Shown here in pieces: positions 35,088 through 46,277 of a stretch of 64,000 nt of DNA (positions are counted from its first letter, which is position 1; each line of letters begins with the position of its first letter). The stretch lies in assembly GCA_039602395.1 (NCBI GenBank), contig JBCNJP010000006.1, positions 51,115,502 through 51,179,501 on the forward strand, written 5' to 3'. The notes under the pieces were generated by a model. The model was not told where the DNA came from, did not search any database, and saw only the letters and a program-made list of their open reading frames with translations. The position numbers and the translations under genes are program-made. This DNA comes from Deinandra increscens subsp. villosa (lineage: Eukaryota; Streptophyta; Magnoliopsida; Asterales; Asteraceae).

Positions 35088-35112
35088 GCGGCAACGCGTG
35101 AACAATTTACTA
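35088..35112 (+). other. Helitron 3' terminus candidate (CTAG end)
   Basis: CCGCGGCAACGCGTGAACAA followed by TTTACTAG, then T, fits the plant Helitron 3' end (GC-rich hairpin, CTRR terminus, insertion before T). It is on the plus strand, so it belongs to a separate Helitron lying to its left, not to the minus-strand Helitron at 35458-45700. No 5' end was identified. Confidence 0.45.
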
Positions 35113-35457
35113 GTCGGTATAAAACTGAGACGCAGTAGTAGTTGATAAACACATGGAACCAAGAAATAAAAAGACAAAATGAAGATAAAAAATAATATTA
35201 ACAAAATCTAATAAAAATTTAAAGCAATTGTATGATGCAACCAAAACCTTTAAACCGTCGAACTTTACAGCAAGACACAATGATAACAATATTAGCGCTA
35301 CGACGGGCCTTTATGTCATCATCACTAATCTGGCGAGCCAAGTGACCCTATATAGAAACACCAACATCCAAGCCCCTAAAAAAATAAAAGTTAATAGATA
35401 AAAAAATATGCAGCAAATTACAAAACACAGTACAAACAAAGACACACGTTTCATTTG
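35113..35457. other. Unassigned sequence downstream of the RPA-like gene
   Basis: No recognisable coding sequence. It should contain the 3' end of the minus-strand Helitron or of its RPA gene, but no hairpin plus CTAG terminus in minus orientation was found. Confidence 0.3.
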
Positions 35458-36153
35458 TCATGACAATGTTTCGATTTTCATTGTTTGCTGATTTAATAAT
35501 AGATGCAGCTTCTTCAACTGTACCTTACACACAAAGAACACAATTCCATCTGCATGTATAATAAGTAATATTAGGACATGATATAACTTAAAATATTTAG
35601 GCAAATGGGTGCAACCTGTTAAATATGTATCATCCTTAAGACGATCTTCCAAGCTGGTGAACGGGAAAAACTCAAACACATGTCTTGTGAGCCGGCTGCA
35701 ACGGGTAAGTACTAATTCTCGTGGAACGGATGAACTGAACGAATATATCTCGCAATGGACGAAATTTTAAAGCACACTTCAACACAATAAACTTGGAAAT
35801 CCTATAAACAGAGCCCTCCACAAATGTATCTTTTAAATTATTTATAAGGTTCACCAGAATCCTTGCATGGATAGAAAATCCCTAAACAATTGAAAACAAC
35901 ATCATTCAACAACAACACAACTAAACAACATTCCATGGAAAAAAATATAAAAAATTATACTTACACGTTCATCTGACAAAATCATGTCAATGGATAGCAA
36001 ACAACCGGACATGTGGTTGAATGACTTCCACATACGTGAGACCATCACATTAACTTGCCTGTTGTCAATAACATTTGGACACAAGTCGGATATGAACCGA
36101 TACGACATGACTGAATGACACAATAAACAATCAATAAAATATAAAATATACAC
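35458..36153 (-). pseudogene. Helitron-encoded RPA70-like single-strand DNA-binding protein
   Basis: Exon a (SYRFISDLCPNVIDNRQVNV, MVSRMWKSFN, LLSIDMILSDER) ends at a consensus donor (GTAAGT at 35964-35959). Exon b begins after TTTAG at 35881 with GFSIHARILVNLINNLK, FVEGSVYRISKF. A third piece reads FEFFPFTSLEDRLKDDTYLTG (35679-35615). These match the N-terminal OB fold of replication protein A large subunits as carried by plant Helitrons, where RPA is thought to protect single-stranded intermediates. The later DNA-binding domains are not present in readable form, so this is a truncated copy. Confidence 0.7.
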
Positions 36154-36399
36154 ATACAGTTACAAAACACACATATCACAACTATTATCAAACAAATAAT
36201 ATCTAAAACATACGCAAAAAATATATAACAAATCATACAACATAATAAAATTAGCATTCAAGACACATGTTTATCAAAACTATAGTACATAAACAACTAA
36301 TAAATAGACAAAATACTGTACTAACACATAATAAAATGAAACATATCTAATATTATAACATGGAAGCGACATACAAATACAATACAAGTATACAACGTC
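36154..36399. other. AT-rich spacer between helicase end and RPA
   Basis: No ORF of note; it separates the two Helitron genes. Confidence 0.5.
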
Positions 36400-37277
36400 T
36401 CATACTATAGAATGACCACCTATAATTGGCAAATTACGAAAAACTTCTGTGTAGTATACAATATTCGTCAAGTTATCATCACATTTTACATGGTTATCGA
36501 TACAGAACCGCAACCCATTAGGCGACGTAACGCGAGATGGAACAACATAAAGGTGCCCACGCGAAAAGACTGGTTGTTTCAAAAACGCACAAACATTTTT
36601 AAACGTTTGACCCTGACTTTAATTGATGGTCATTCCAAAGCAAACCTTCAATGGAAATTGTTTGCGCTTAAACTGAAAAGGCCATGATGTTGTTGTTGGT
36701 GCCATATCAATTCTCCCAATAAGCACTTTATCACCAACATTTTCACCGCTAATGACTACAACCTCAACAACACGTCGAGAAATTTGGGTGACAACTAGTC
36801 GCGTCCCATTACACAACCCTCTTTGCAAGTTTGTATTACGAAGTAATAGGACCGGAACACCAACCTTCAACTGTAGAACATGATTAGGAATGCCGGAGAA
36901 ACGCAATGTGCTCAAGAATTCCGTAGAGTACATAGCACACATTGCGTCTATGTTCTTTGTACTTGCACAAATATCATCAGCACTTACCAATTCATGCAAC
37001 TCAACAAGAAGCCTGTCGAGCACAGATGCATATATTGATCTCATCAACTTCATCATTAGTAGGAAATAAAATGCACCGCTCCTGAAGATAATGATAATCA
37101 CTAATTTTGTTTTCAAGGTCAGGGAAAGTACTAGATAACATCGCATCAATCGGGTTATCAGAAACAAGAATCAAGAGATCATCAGGTATAGTAGTCCAAG
37201 CAGTGGCCACATCCTCGTGAGGCAAAGCAATTGCAGGAAGTTAGCTAACACCCATATCTAAAATCCATTGATTAAAC
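36400..37277 (-). pseudogene. Helitron PIF1-like helicase, C-terminal part
   Basis: Continues the helicase of 42126-42846 beyond Copia-3. Read on the minus strand: FNQWILDMG, then HEDVATAWTTIPDDLLILV and CILFPTNDEVDEIN, then ADDICASTKNIDA, GVPVLLLRNTNLQRGLCNGT, FGMTIN, a TAA at 36621-36619, SQGQTFKNV and LKQPVFSRGHLYVVPSRVTS to the stop at 36400. The GTRL and SQG-type motifs are conserved PIF1/Helitron helicase elements. Stops just after the Copia-3 junction, a frameshift near 37040 and the TAA at 36619 break it. Confidence 0.88.
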
Positions 37278-37544
37278 TGTTAAAATAAGCAATTTAGATG
37301 GTCAACGATTGGTCAACGAAAGTTGAGGGACTGGTTATGACAATTCTCATTGTCTGAGGGTGTTTTGTGTAATTGTTTTTCATTTGCTGTTAATTACCGT
37401 TTATAGGTTGTTAGTTTAGGTATTAATAGCTGTAATCGTATTCATTTGTAATCAGTTCATTTCAATAACAATTTGCAAGTTCAATTCGATTCTCTCTCGT
37501 TTTGATTCTCATTTCTTGTTCGATTCTATCTCGATTTTATAACA
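37278..37544 (+). repeat. Copia-3 5' LTR
   Basis: TGTTAAAATAAGC...TTTTATAACA, 267 bp, with the PBS two bases after it. Confidence 0.97.
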
Positions 37545-37546
37545 AT

Positions 37547-37559
37547 TGGTATCAGAGCC
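37547..37559 (+). other. Copia-3 primer binding site
   Basis: TGGTATCAGAGCC, initiator tRNA-Met type, two bases after the LTR. Confidence 0.92.
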
Positions 37560-37674
37560 ACCGATCGGCTCCGGTTATCTCAAAATCGAGAAAGAGTGAA
37601 TCATCCGATGTTTTCTTCGATCGAAAGATCAAATTGAGGGTTTAGAGCTTTTCTCTGTGTTTCAATTTGAAGGA

Positions 37675-40600
37675 ATGGTGACCAGCAAGTTTGCGATTGA
37701 GAAGTTTGATGGCCAGAATGATTTTAGTCTTTGGAGACTAAAGATGCGTGCATTCTTGGTGTACCAGGGGACTTCAGATGCATTAGGTGGTGAACCAGGA
37801 CGACCAGAAGGAACATCTGATAATGATTGGCAGGAAATGCTTGACAAGGCTCACAGTTCTATTGTGTTAAGCCTTGGAGATCGCGTATTGAGGGAAGTTG
37901 CAAAGGAACAAACTGCGGCTGCAGTTTGGGCGAAATTGGAGAGTTTGTATATGACTAAATCGCTCTCCAATCGACTCTATTTGAAGAAGAGATTGTATAC
38001 TTTTCAAATCACCTCAGGTAAGAGTTTAAGTGAATCATCAGATGAATTCAATAAGATCATAATTGATCTTGAAAACATTGAGGTTGAAATAGAGGATGAA
38101 GATCAAGCTATATTGTTCCTGGCTGCTTTACCTCCTAGCTATGAAAATTTCGTGGATACTTTGATGTATGGAAGAGAAACATTGTCTATGGAGGATGTTT
38201 TGGCTGCCTTAAAGTCAAGAGAACTGAAAAAGAAAACCTCTGAGAAAGATGAGGCTGGTGAAGGTCTTATGGTAAGAGGTAGATCTGAGTATAGGGGTCA
38301 AAGAAAGAAAACTCAAGGCAGGTCAAAGTCAAGATCATCAAAGTGGAGGTGCTTCATTTGTGGGTCAGATAAGCATCTAAAGAGGGAGTGTCCTGAGAAA
38401 AACAAGAAGAAGAATGATCAAGGCTTCATCAACAAACCACAAGTGAATGCAACTCAGGATGACTTTTATGAAGGATATGATAGTTCTGAGGTGTTAGTGG
38501 TTGATAGTGACTCATATCAGGATAGTTGGATTTTGGATTCAGGGTGTACTTATCATATGACATCAAACAAGTCATATTTCAAGAATCTTGAATACAAGAA
38601 GATGGGCTCTGTGAAGCTTGGTGATAGCAGGCCATGTGACATAGAGGGGCTTGGCACTATTGGCATTAACTTGAATAATGGATCTGTCATTGATTTACAT
38701 AATGCAAGGTACATTCCTAATCTCACTAGAAATCTGATTTCATTAGGTACACTTGAAAGGGAAGGTTGTGAGGTTAGTTTAAAGAATGGAAGGGCTAGAG
38801 TAATAAAGGGGTCTAGGGTGTTATTGTCAGGAACCAGAGGTGACAACAATATCTATTTTCTTGATTGTAAAACAAGTTCCCTAGCTAATCCTGTAATTGA
38901 TTCTAGTAAGTTAAGTGAATCAATGTTGTGGCACAGGAGACTTGGTCACATAAGTGACCAAGGTTTAATTGAATTAAAGAAGCAAGGGTATCTTGGTAAT
39001 AAAATAGACTCAGGAGTTGGTTTTTGTGATGATTGCATCATGGGAAAATCTCACAAGGTTAGGTTTGGTAAGGGAATTCATAACTCTAAGGGGATTTTAG
39101 AGTATATTCATGCTGATCTTTGGGGCCCTTCAAGAACTCAAACTGTTGGTGGTGCTAGTTACTTCTTGTCAATTGTGGATGATTTTTCAAGAAGGGTATG
39201 GGTCATAGTATTGAAGAATAAAAGTGACACATTTCAGAAATTTAAAGATTGGTTAGTAACCAATGAGAAACAAACTGGGTCAGGTGTGAAGGTCCTTAGA
39301 ACTGACAATGGGCTTGAGTTCTGTAACTTAGAGTTCAATAAGTTTTGTAAGGAAAGGGGGATAAAGAGGCATTTGTCTGTTCCTGGTAATCCCCAACAGA
39401 ATGGCTTAGTTGAAAGGATGAACAGGACATTACTTAATAAAGTTAGATGTATGTTGCTAAGCTCAGGTATGCCCAAGAAATATTGGGGTGAAGCTGTCAC
39501 AACTGCTGCATATTTGATAAATAGGTGTCCATCTACTGCTATTAACTGTAAAACACCCATGGAGGTGTGGACAGGTGTAAAGGGAGACTATTCTAATCTG
39601 AGGGTATTTGGTACTCTTGCTTATGCTCATATAAAGCAAGACAAACTAGAGGCTAGAGCTCAGAGATGTGTGTTTCTAGGATACTCTGAAGGAGTCAAAG
39701 GGTTTAGATTGATGAGACTTGATGAGGGTAGTCCTAAGATAATAGTTAGCAGGGATGTTGTGTTTCAGGAGAATGTGTATTATAAAGATGTTGGTAAACT
39801 TGATGATAGGATACCTTTAGAGCTCAATAACAAGGAATTTGTTATTGAGGTGGAGCAAGAAAGAAAGAAAAGGGCAAATGTGGAAATAAATTTGCAGAAC
39901 AGTGATCAAGTTCAGTTAGGCAGGAATGGTAATGTATCAAGTGAGGTGGAGCAATCAAATGGTGATGAGACCATTGATAATCAAAGTATAGCAAGGAATA
40001 GGCAGAAGAGAACTATAGTCAAGCCTATAAGATTCAGAAATGAAGATATATCTGCTTTTGTGTTTGTAGCTTTAAAGACAGATGTGTTAGAAACACCTAT
40101 GTCATATATGGAAGCTGTGGAATCAGTGGATGGTGACAAATGGTTAGTGGCTATGCAGGAGGAGATTGAATCTCTACACAAGAATGATACTTGGAAGTTA
40201 GTGAAGAAGCCTACAAATCAGAAGATTACTGCTTGTAAGTGGTTGTATAAAATCAAAGAACCACTGAATTCTGATGATGAGCCTAGATATAAGGCTAGGC
40301 TTGTTGCTAAGGGCTTTACCTAAAGAGCAGGACTTGATTACCATGAAATATTTAGTCCTGTTGTAAAGCACTCTTCTATAAGGATTGTTTTGTCAATTGT
40401 TGCTGTCAAAGACTTAGAGTTGGAGCAACTTGATGTGAAGACAGCCTTCTTACATGGTAAACTAGAAGAAGACATTTACATTGATCAACCAGAAGGTTTT
40501 GAGGTACCTGGGAAGGAGAATTTGGTGTGCAAATTGAATAGGTCCCTATATGGGCTTAAACAAAGTCCTAGGCAGTGGTATAAGAGGTTTGACTCTTATA

Positions 40601-41661
40601 TGGTTAATTCTGGTTTCTCTAGAAGCTTGTATGATTCTTGTGTTTACATGAAGGAATATGAGGAGGGTAAGTTTGTTTATCTACTGTTATATGTAGATGA
40701 TATGCTTGTTGCTTGTGACAGCAAGGTGGAAATTCAGAAAACTAAAGATCTCCTCAAATCTGAATTTGATATGAAGGAGTTGGGAGAGGCAAAGAAGATA
40801 ATTGGGATGGAAATCACAAGAGACAGGCCAAATAAAGTACTCAAGATCACTCAAGCTAAGTATATTGATAAGGTACTTAAGAGTTTTAATATGAGTGATA
40901 GTAAACCTGTAAAAACTCCTTTTGCTCAACATTTCAAGTTGTCATCACTTGATTGTCCAACTGATGAGGCTAAGATCAAGCAGATGGAAAGAATACCATA
41001 TGCTAATGCAGTTGGTAGTTTGATGTACTTGATAGTTTGCACCAGACCTGATATTAGTTATGGTGTTAGTGTGGTTAGTAGATATTTGGCTAATCCTGGT
41101 AAACCACATTGGGAAGCTGTTAAGTGGGTTATGAGGTATCTTGCAGGGACTAGAAATGATGGGCTTGTGTTTGGTGGGTCTGATTCTAGTCAAGAGTTCT
41201 TAGTTAATGGTTTTGTTGATTCAGATTTTGCCAAGGATCTTGATAAAGGAAGATCAATTACTGGGTACTGTTTTAAGTTTTTGAATTGTACTATAAGTTG
41301 GAAAGCTACACTTCAAAATGTGGTTGCTTTATCTAGCACAGAAGCTGAGTATGTTGCACTTACTGAAGCAGTAAAGGAAGCATTATGGGTCAAAGGTTTT
41401 GTGCAGGAGCTAGGCTTCTATGATGCTAAAGCAAGTGTTAGCTGTGACAACCAGGGTGCAGTACAGTTATCTAAAAACAGCATGTATCATGAGAGGACCA
41501 AACACATCAGGGTGAAGTTGCACTTTATTAGAGACATTATAAGTGCTAATGAGGTGTTTGTGATTCAGGTGAGAACTGAAGACAATGCTGCTGACATTTT
41601 TACTAAAGCTTTGCCTGGTCCAAAGTTTATTACTTGTGCAGGTATGCTTGGCATTGGTTAG
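37675..41661 (+). pseudogene. Copia-3 gag-pol polyprotein, one internal stop
   Basis: Start at ATG 37675 (MVTSKFAIEKFDGQ); about 1328 codon positions, a normal length for the family. Domains in order: gag (to about 38300), zinc knuckle CFICGSDKHLKREC (38350-38391), protease (LDSG, Asp at 38536), GAG-pre-integrase (WHRRLGHIS...CDDC, about 38926-39045), integrase core (ADLWGP, RTDNGLEF, NGLVERMN), RT (LDVKTAFLHGK; YVDD at 40690-40701) and RNase H (DSDFAKDLDKG, STEAEYVAL, CDNQGAVQL). The only lesion is TAA at 40321-40323 inside RT, in a position where related elements have a sense codon; a C-to-T change of CAA would explain it. All visible catalytic residues are present. Confidence 0.93.
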
Positions 41662-41844
41662 CAGCAATTTAAATGCTAGTGTTTGATCAGGTTTTATCCT
41701 AAAAGTGCTTAATTAACTGATTCTCAACACACCATAGTAATCAAGATCATTGATCCTCTGTTACTAGGTGTTAATGTTGTTTCTTAAGTGATTAATGCAT
41801 TGGGTTGTACTGATATGAGCTAGCTTAACTGGTTTGACCATCAA

Positions 41845-41858
41845 TTGAGGTGGAGATT
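41845..41858 (+). other. Copia-3 polypurine tract
   Basis: TTGAGGTGGAGATT lies directly before the 3' LTR. Confidence 0.75.
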
Positions 41859-42125
41859 TGTTAAAATAAGCAATTTAGATGGTCAACGATTGGTCAACGA
41901 AAGTTGAGGGACTGGTTATGACAATTCTCATTGTCTAAGGGTGTTTTGTGTAATTGTTTTTCATTTGCTGTTAAATACCGTTTATAGGTTGTTAGTTTAG
42001 GTATTAATAGCTGTAATCGTATTCATTTGTAATCAGTTCATTTCAATAACAATTTGCAAGTTCAATTCGATTCTCTCTCGTTTTGATTCTCATTTCTTGT
42101 TCGATTCTATCTCGATTTTATAACA
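41859..42125 (+). repeat. Copia-3 3' LTR
   Basis: 267 bp, two substitutions relative to the 5' LTR, followed by the TAAAC duplication. Confidence 0.97.
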
Positions 42126-45100
42126 TAAACTATTGCAAACGTAATAATTCTCGACCGCATATATTCGAAGCACACAATCTCATATTAGTTTTCAAAGTAT
42201 ATACCTTACATGCACCCCATATGGTTGGTGACGTGTTAAGAACAAAATTCACTAAATCCATTCGCGATCCTTTCAAAACAACTGAAAGAATTTGCCTAAA
42301 GTCATCACCAAGAACAACAACCTTTCCACCGAACACACGATTTTCAACAATATCGTTATTGACATGACACACATCTCTAAAAGTGCGATCTACAGCTTCA
42401 AATGCATATCGCTCCTGCAATGGCGCTTCTTCCCAAATAATTAGATATGCTTCATTAATCAATACCGTCAGGTCAGAACCAACATCTATCGCACAACATA
42501 AGTCCTTTTCAACATTTATTGGAATACGAAACCTAGAATGTGACGTATGACCACCAGGTAATAACAAAGAAACAATCCCTGATGAGGCAATAGCCAACAC
42601 AATCTTCCGACCTGAACGAAAATAAGAAATAAGCGTTTTCCATAAATAAGTTTTTCCCGTGCCACCACAACCAGATATAAAAAATACACCCCCATTACGG
42701 TCATCAACCACTTTATTGACAACATCAAAGACATTATGTTGGCATGGATTCAACCCACGATGTAAGTCATTGAAACGAAGTAGTTCATCATTGACATTAT
42801 AAGTACGCTCTGCTGCTACTAACCTATTTAATCTAGTACTACACAACCGAGGTTCAATCTGTGGAAGACCAGGGAATTCATCTAATGATCTATTGTTGCT
42901 TACTAATATTTAATCTAACTCAATGAATGTATAATTGACAATCTCTTACGGTGAAAACTGAACGTTCTCATTCTGTAGCAAAGAATGTTGACGGCGTATT
43001 ACATCTTCAGATAAGCTCGTAACACAATCAGAAAAAATCTTGGTATAATCAGTAACCGTGCAAAACATCAAAATCGTTACAAATAATTCACGTAGCTGCT
43101 TCCCAAGTTTCCACTGTGAAGGCTCACGTATTGCCACAACCCATTCAACATCATCACCCAATAAGTTCAAGGCTTTAGAGGCTTACATGTACGTAGGATG
43201 AATAACCCCATCAACTGTATGAATATATTCAAAGGACAAAGGCCCGCAAACATGATTAAGTAACATCCGAAGGTAGTACCTCTCACCCACAGATGGACAT
43301 ACAAAATAAATTTGACCTATGCTAAATCCACTTTTGCGAGGACGTCATTCCTTTTCCTTCTCATGCCATGTAAACATTGTGGGGTAATCCTTATAGGTTA
43401 AACATCTACCTTCAGGATATAAACTATTAGCCTTTAGCCATCCAGTAAATTTTAACATAGCAGCCATAACACGTTGGACAACGGTTTCAATCTCATCATC
43501 ATCTTGAAAATAAACCCTATTACAACCTTCTTCATGAAATGGTAACCTCTCAACAGGAACCGAACGATAATGAACATCAAACCTAAAAAGCTTCCAACAT
43601 GCTTCTGATGCTGATATATAACGATAATTCAGATATTTCTTGATCTCATTATCAGTATCAAGTAACAATGCAAATGACGTCCTACCATTCTGCCCTTCCA
43701 TTACATCAGTGGCGCAGTTTGTACCTTTGTTTAGGTAAATTAAACAAGTACTTTACCAACATTCCTTTATTACACCACTCGACATTTATATGACACCCAT
43801 ATTTAACAACCATATCAATGTTGTGAGGAACAACAAAAGAATTATCAACTTCAATATTATGGAAACTAACCTTGGTTTTGCTTTTGTTAAGTGGACGTTT
43901 ATAAATAGGGCAACCTTCTTTGTTAATGTATGTCGCCTGACAGGATGGCTTAGGGTATCCTTTTGAACAAACTCCATTTTGCATACACGGACTGGATCGA
44001 TTTAAGTCACCACATGGACCCATGTATCATATGCAAACGAATAGCAGAAAACGCACATGGATCAGTTACTTCTGACGCTAAATCAGCAGATATAAATGTA
44101 TCAATATCTTCATGTGTGTTCAGCTTATCGTCAGGATGTAAAAAAACAATAGCGTGACAATGCGGAAGTCCACGCTTTTGGAACTCTATTGTGTATATGA
44201 CAAAAAAATGTCACTAATTATGGTAACATGAAAACAAACGTGAGACAACTTAGAGAGATACAAAACATAACAAAGTAAATACCTGCTTTTGGTTGACCAA
44301 AGTGAAACTTCTTACGGATATCTTTTAGCAGCTCATCCAACTTTATTTTAAAAACACGTGAAACAGTATCAGGTCTATTCGCAATAGGTTCACGAGGGGT
44401 ATGTTGTGCAACATGTCTTTCAATTTCTGTCCACTTAGGGTTACACGTCATCGTAATGAATAGATCAGGTGCTCCTGCCCAATGACAAACTGCCATTGCA
44501 TACTAATATTGTTGTATCATATTCCTTGGACCCCCCCCCCCGTAAATGACGATGGTAAAATTACACGATGACCAATATTAGCACAATTCGAATCAGCATC
44601 AAACATATGATCTTGTAAGCAGTTATACAATTCTGACTGAATCTTTGTCTGGTTTTTTTATACCAATTCAAGTAATGATCAAGGACTGCTGCATAAACAT
44701 CGACAACATATGTTTGAAACAACCGACCACCGCTATGAAAAGTCTTACCTTCACACCTCCTGACATGCAACCGAAAGCAATAATATTCTTTCAACGTGAC
44801 GTTCTTTCGCGTAGCCATTGGACTGATATTACGTAACGAAATGTTCAAATGAAATCCATCTTCACCATGAGGAAACAATAAAGGATATTGTAACACCATG
44901 AAACTCGGATGCAACTCAGACACCCTATACAACCCCCATACCACATTCTTCTACTAATATGTCACGTGAATTAGTTGGTTCACCATCACCTGGGATTAAA
45001 GCATCAACTTTATATGCGGATGGGAGATTATTGACTTCCATGTGAATTACGTGAACCAATCAACCATACCTTTTACCGGATGCATACTTTCTTCATTAAA

Positions 45101-45700
45101 CCTTTCTCTTGCCATGCGAAATACTTGAACTAATGCATTATTTGCATTAAGCATCCTAATAAGGTCATCAACTAACGATCGTAACATGGGATCACTAGAA
45201 TCACGCTTGCAACAATGGCGTAAAGCATAAAAGTGATTTTCAAGCTCATTATCTGTATCATATACTTATAACTACGCAAATCTAGGACGTCCATCTGAGT
45301 GAGTAGGTAATAATGTGCCAATCTTATGATGATTAATTCCGTTTATACAGAACGTGTTTGGGCCACCACCATCTTCAAAATCTCGGTTTACCTCCCCACC
45401 AGTTGATGTGAATGCAAACATCGCATTAAACACTTTTATATTATCTTTACCCTAGATTGTGCTTCCCCAGAATAAAACATCAGCTGGGACAACGGTTGTG
45501 GAGGGTCACGCAATAAAGGTAGTATCTTCTTTCATTCCCCACAACATAAAGAAAACTTAGGATTAACAGGCGTAAGTGTTTTGATTGTTCGCTCACCATA
45601 CCATAATAAAGCCTTATAATGCGGACATTCATGATCCGCATCTCTACAATCCCAAAAACTGACATGTGTCCTATAAAATATGAGGAAATTAACAGCCGAG
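42126..45700 (-). pseudogene. Helitron Rep/helicase (RepHel), N-terminal and central part
   Basis: Minus-strand pieces in order: a cysteine-containing start (CRDADHECPHYKALLWYGER, about 45670-45600), Helitron-like N domain (ELHPSFMVLQYPLLFPHGED, REYY-like LKEYYCFRLHVRR, 44944-44650), ILPSSFTG up to a C12 run (about 44530-44541), AGAPDLFITMTCNPKW (44496-44280), an intron, then QKRGLPHCHAIVFLHPDD with the HUH motif HCH at 44162-44154, MGPCGDLNRSSPCMQNG, KYLF and YLNKGTNCATD in different frames, ISASEACWKLF, and the helicase with Walker A GCGGTGKT (near 42665) and GDDFRQI. Rep nicks and rejoins DNA; the helicase unwinds it. At least four frameshifts (near 44650, 44535, 43742 and 42900) break it. 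Confidence 0.9.
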
Positions 45701-45768
45701 AAATATATATAACTAGTGGCTCGAAATGGTTCTCAAAAGTTCTCAGAATCATTTGGTTCTCAAATGAT

Positions 45769-45802
45769 CCTTGTACTATATATCTATTTAAAAAGTCCCT
45801 TA

Positions 45803-45843
<41 letters not shown>

Positions 45844-46098
45844 GTTATGGAGAAAACTCCATCCACTTGAGAAAACTTTGCAAACCCATCTAAGGGTTGA
45901 GAATTAACCACATCATGTTATCTTGTACAACCCATAAGGGCAATTAAGACTTTTACTCTTTCTGTAAAGGTAAATCGACTTTTGTTTGTGTCAGGGGAGC
46001 ATACAAAAAGCAAAAAGAAGATAACCGTGATTGTACCCTTCTCACCTGACATTCAACCTTACCTTGTACTATATATCTATTTAAAAAGTCCCTTATCT
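45769..46098. repeat. 37-bp direct repeats flanking 256 bp, with an AT microsatellite
   Basis: The 37-bp unit beginning CCTTGTACTATATATCTATT occurs at 45769-45805 and 46062-46098. Between them are an (AT)n run (about 45806-45837) and sequence with GAGAAAACTCCA and CACTTGAGAAAACTT. The arrangement suggests a small insertion or a local duplication. Confidence 0.8.
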
Positions 46099-46277
46099 TT
46101 TCCAATGTCTTCTTTGACATTGCTTCTAAAAGATATCAACGTGGGTATGGAGAGGCATATATGATATCCCGCCAAGAAAGCCCCATTAAATCCCGCCATT
46201 TCCTGTCAGTAAATACTCCCTCATAACTTTTGTTCCTCACAACAAAAATCCTTCCAAACTTTTATTAGTCACAGACA

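Larger units (their letters stand above)
37278..42125 (+). mobile_element. Copia-3: young Ty1/Copia element (Tork/Tnt1-type) inserted in the Helitron helicase
   Basis: A 4848-bp element with 267-bp LTRs (37278-37544, 41859-42125) and TAAAC target duplication (37273-37277, 42126-42130). The LTRs differ at two positions (CTGAGG/CTAAGG, TTAATTA/TTAAATA), so the insertion is recent. It holds PBS, one gag-pol ORF with a single internal stop, and PPT. Lineage is judged from the gag (KFDGQNDFSLWRLKMRAFL) and short LTRs. Confidence 0.96.
35458..45700 (-). mobile_element. Autonomous-type Helitron (RepHel plus RPA), minus strand, broken and interrupted by Copia-3
   Basis: From right to left: Helitron N-terminal region, HUH Rep motif, PIF1-like helicase, then a downstream RPA70-like gene. 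That is the gene set of plant autonomous Helitrons, which move by rolling-circle replication. The helicase is split by Copia-3 at target duplication TAAAC. Exact TC and CTAG termini were not found, so the limits given are only those of the recognised coding sequence. Confidence 0.85.

Noticed and set aside
35088..35112. 3' end of the minus-strand RepHel Helitron
   Set aside because: Hairpin and CTAG are on the plus strand, pointing to a different element to the left.
42130..42846. Host PIF1 helicase gene
   Set aside because: The neighbouring Rep HUH motif, Helitron N domain and RPA show that it is the Helitron helicase.
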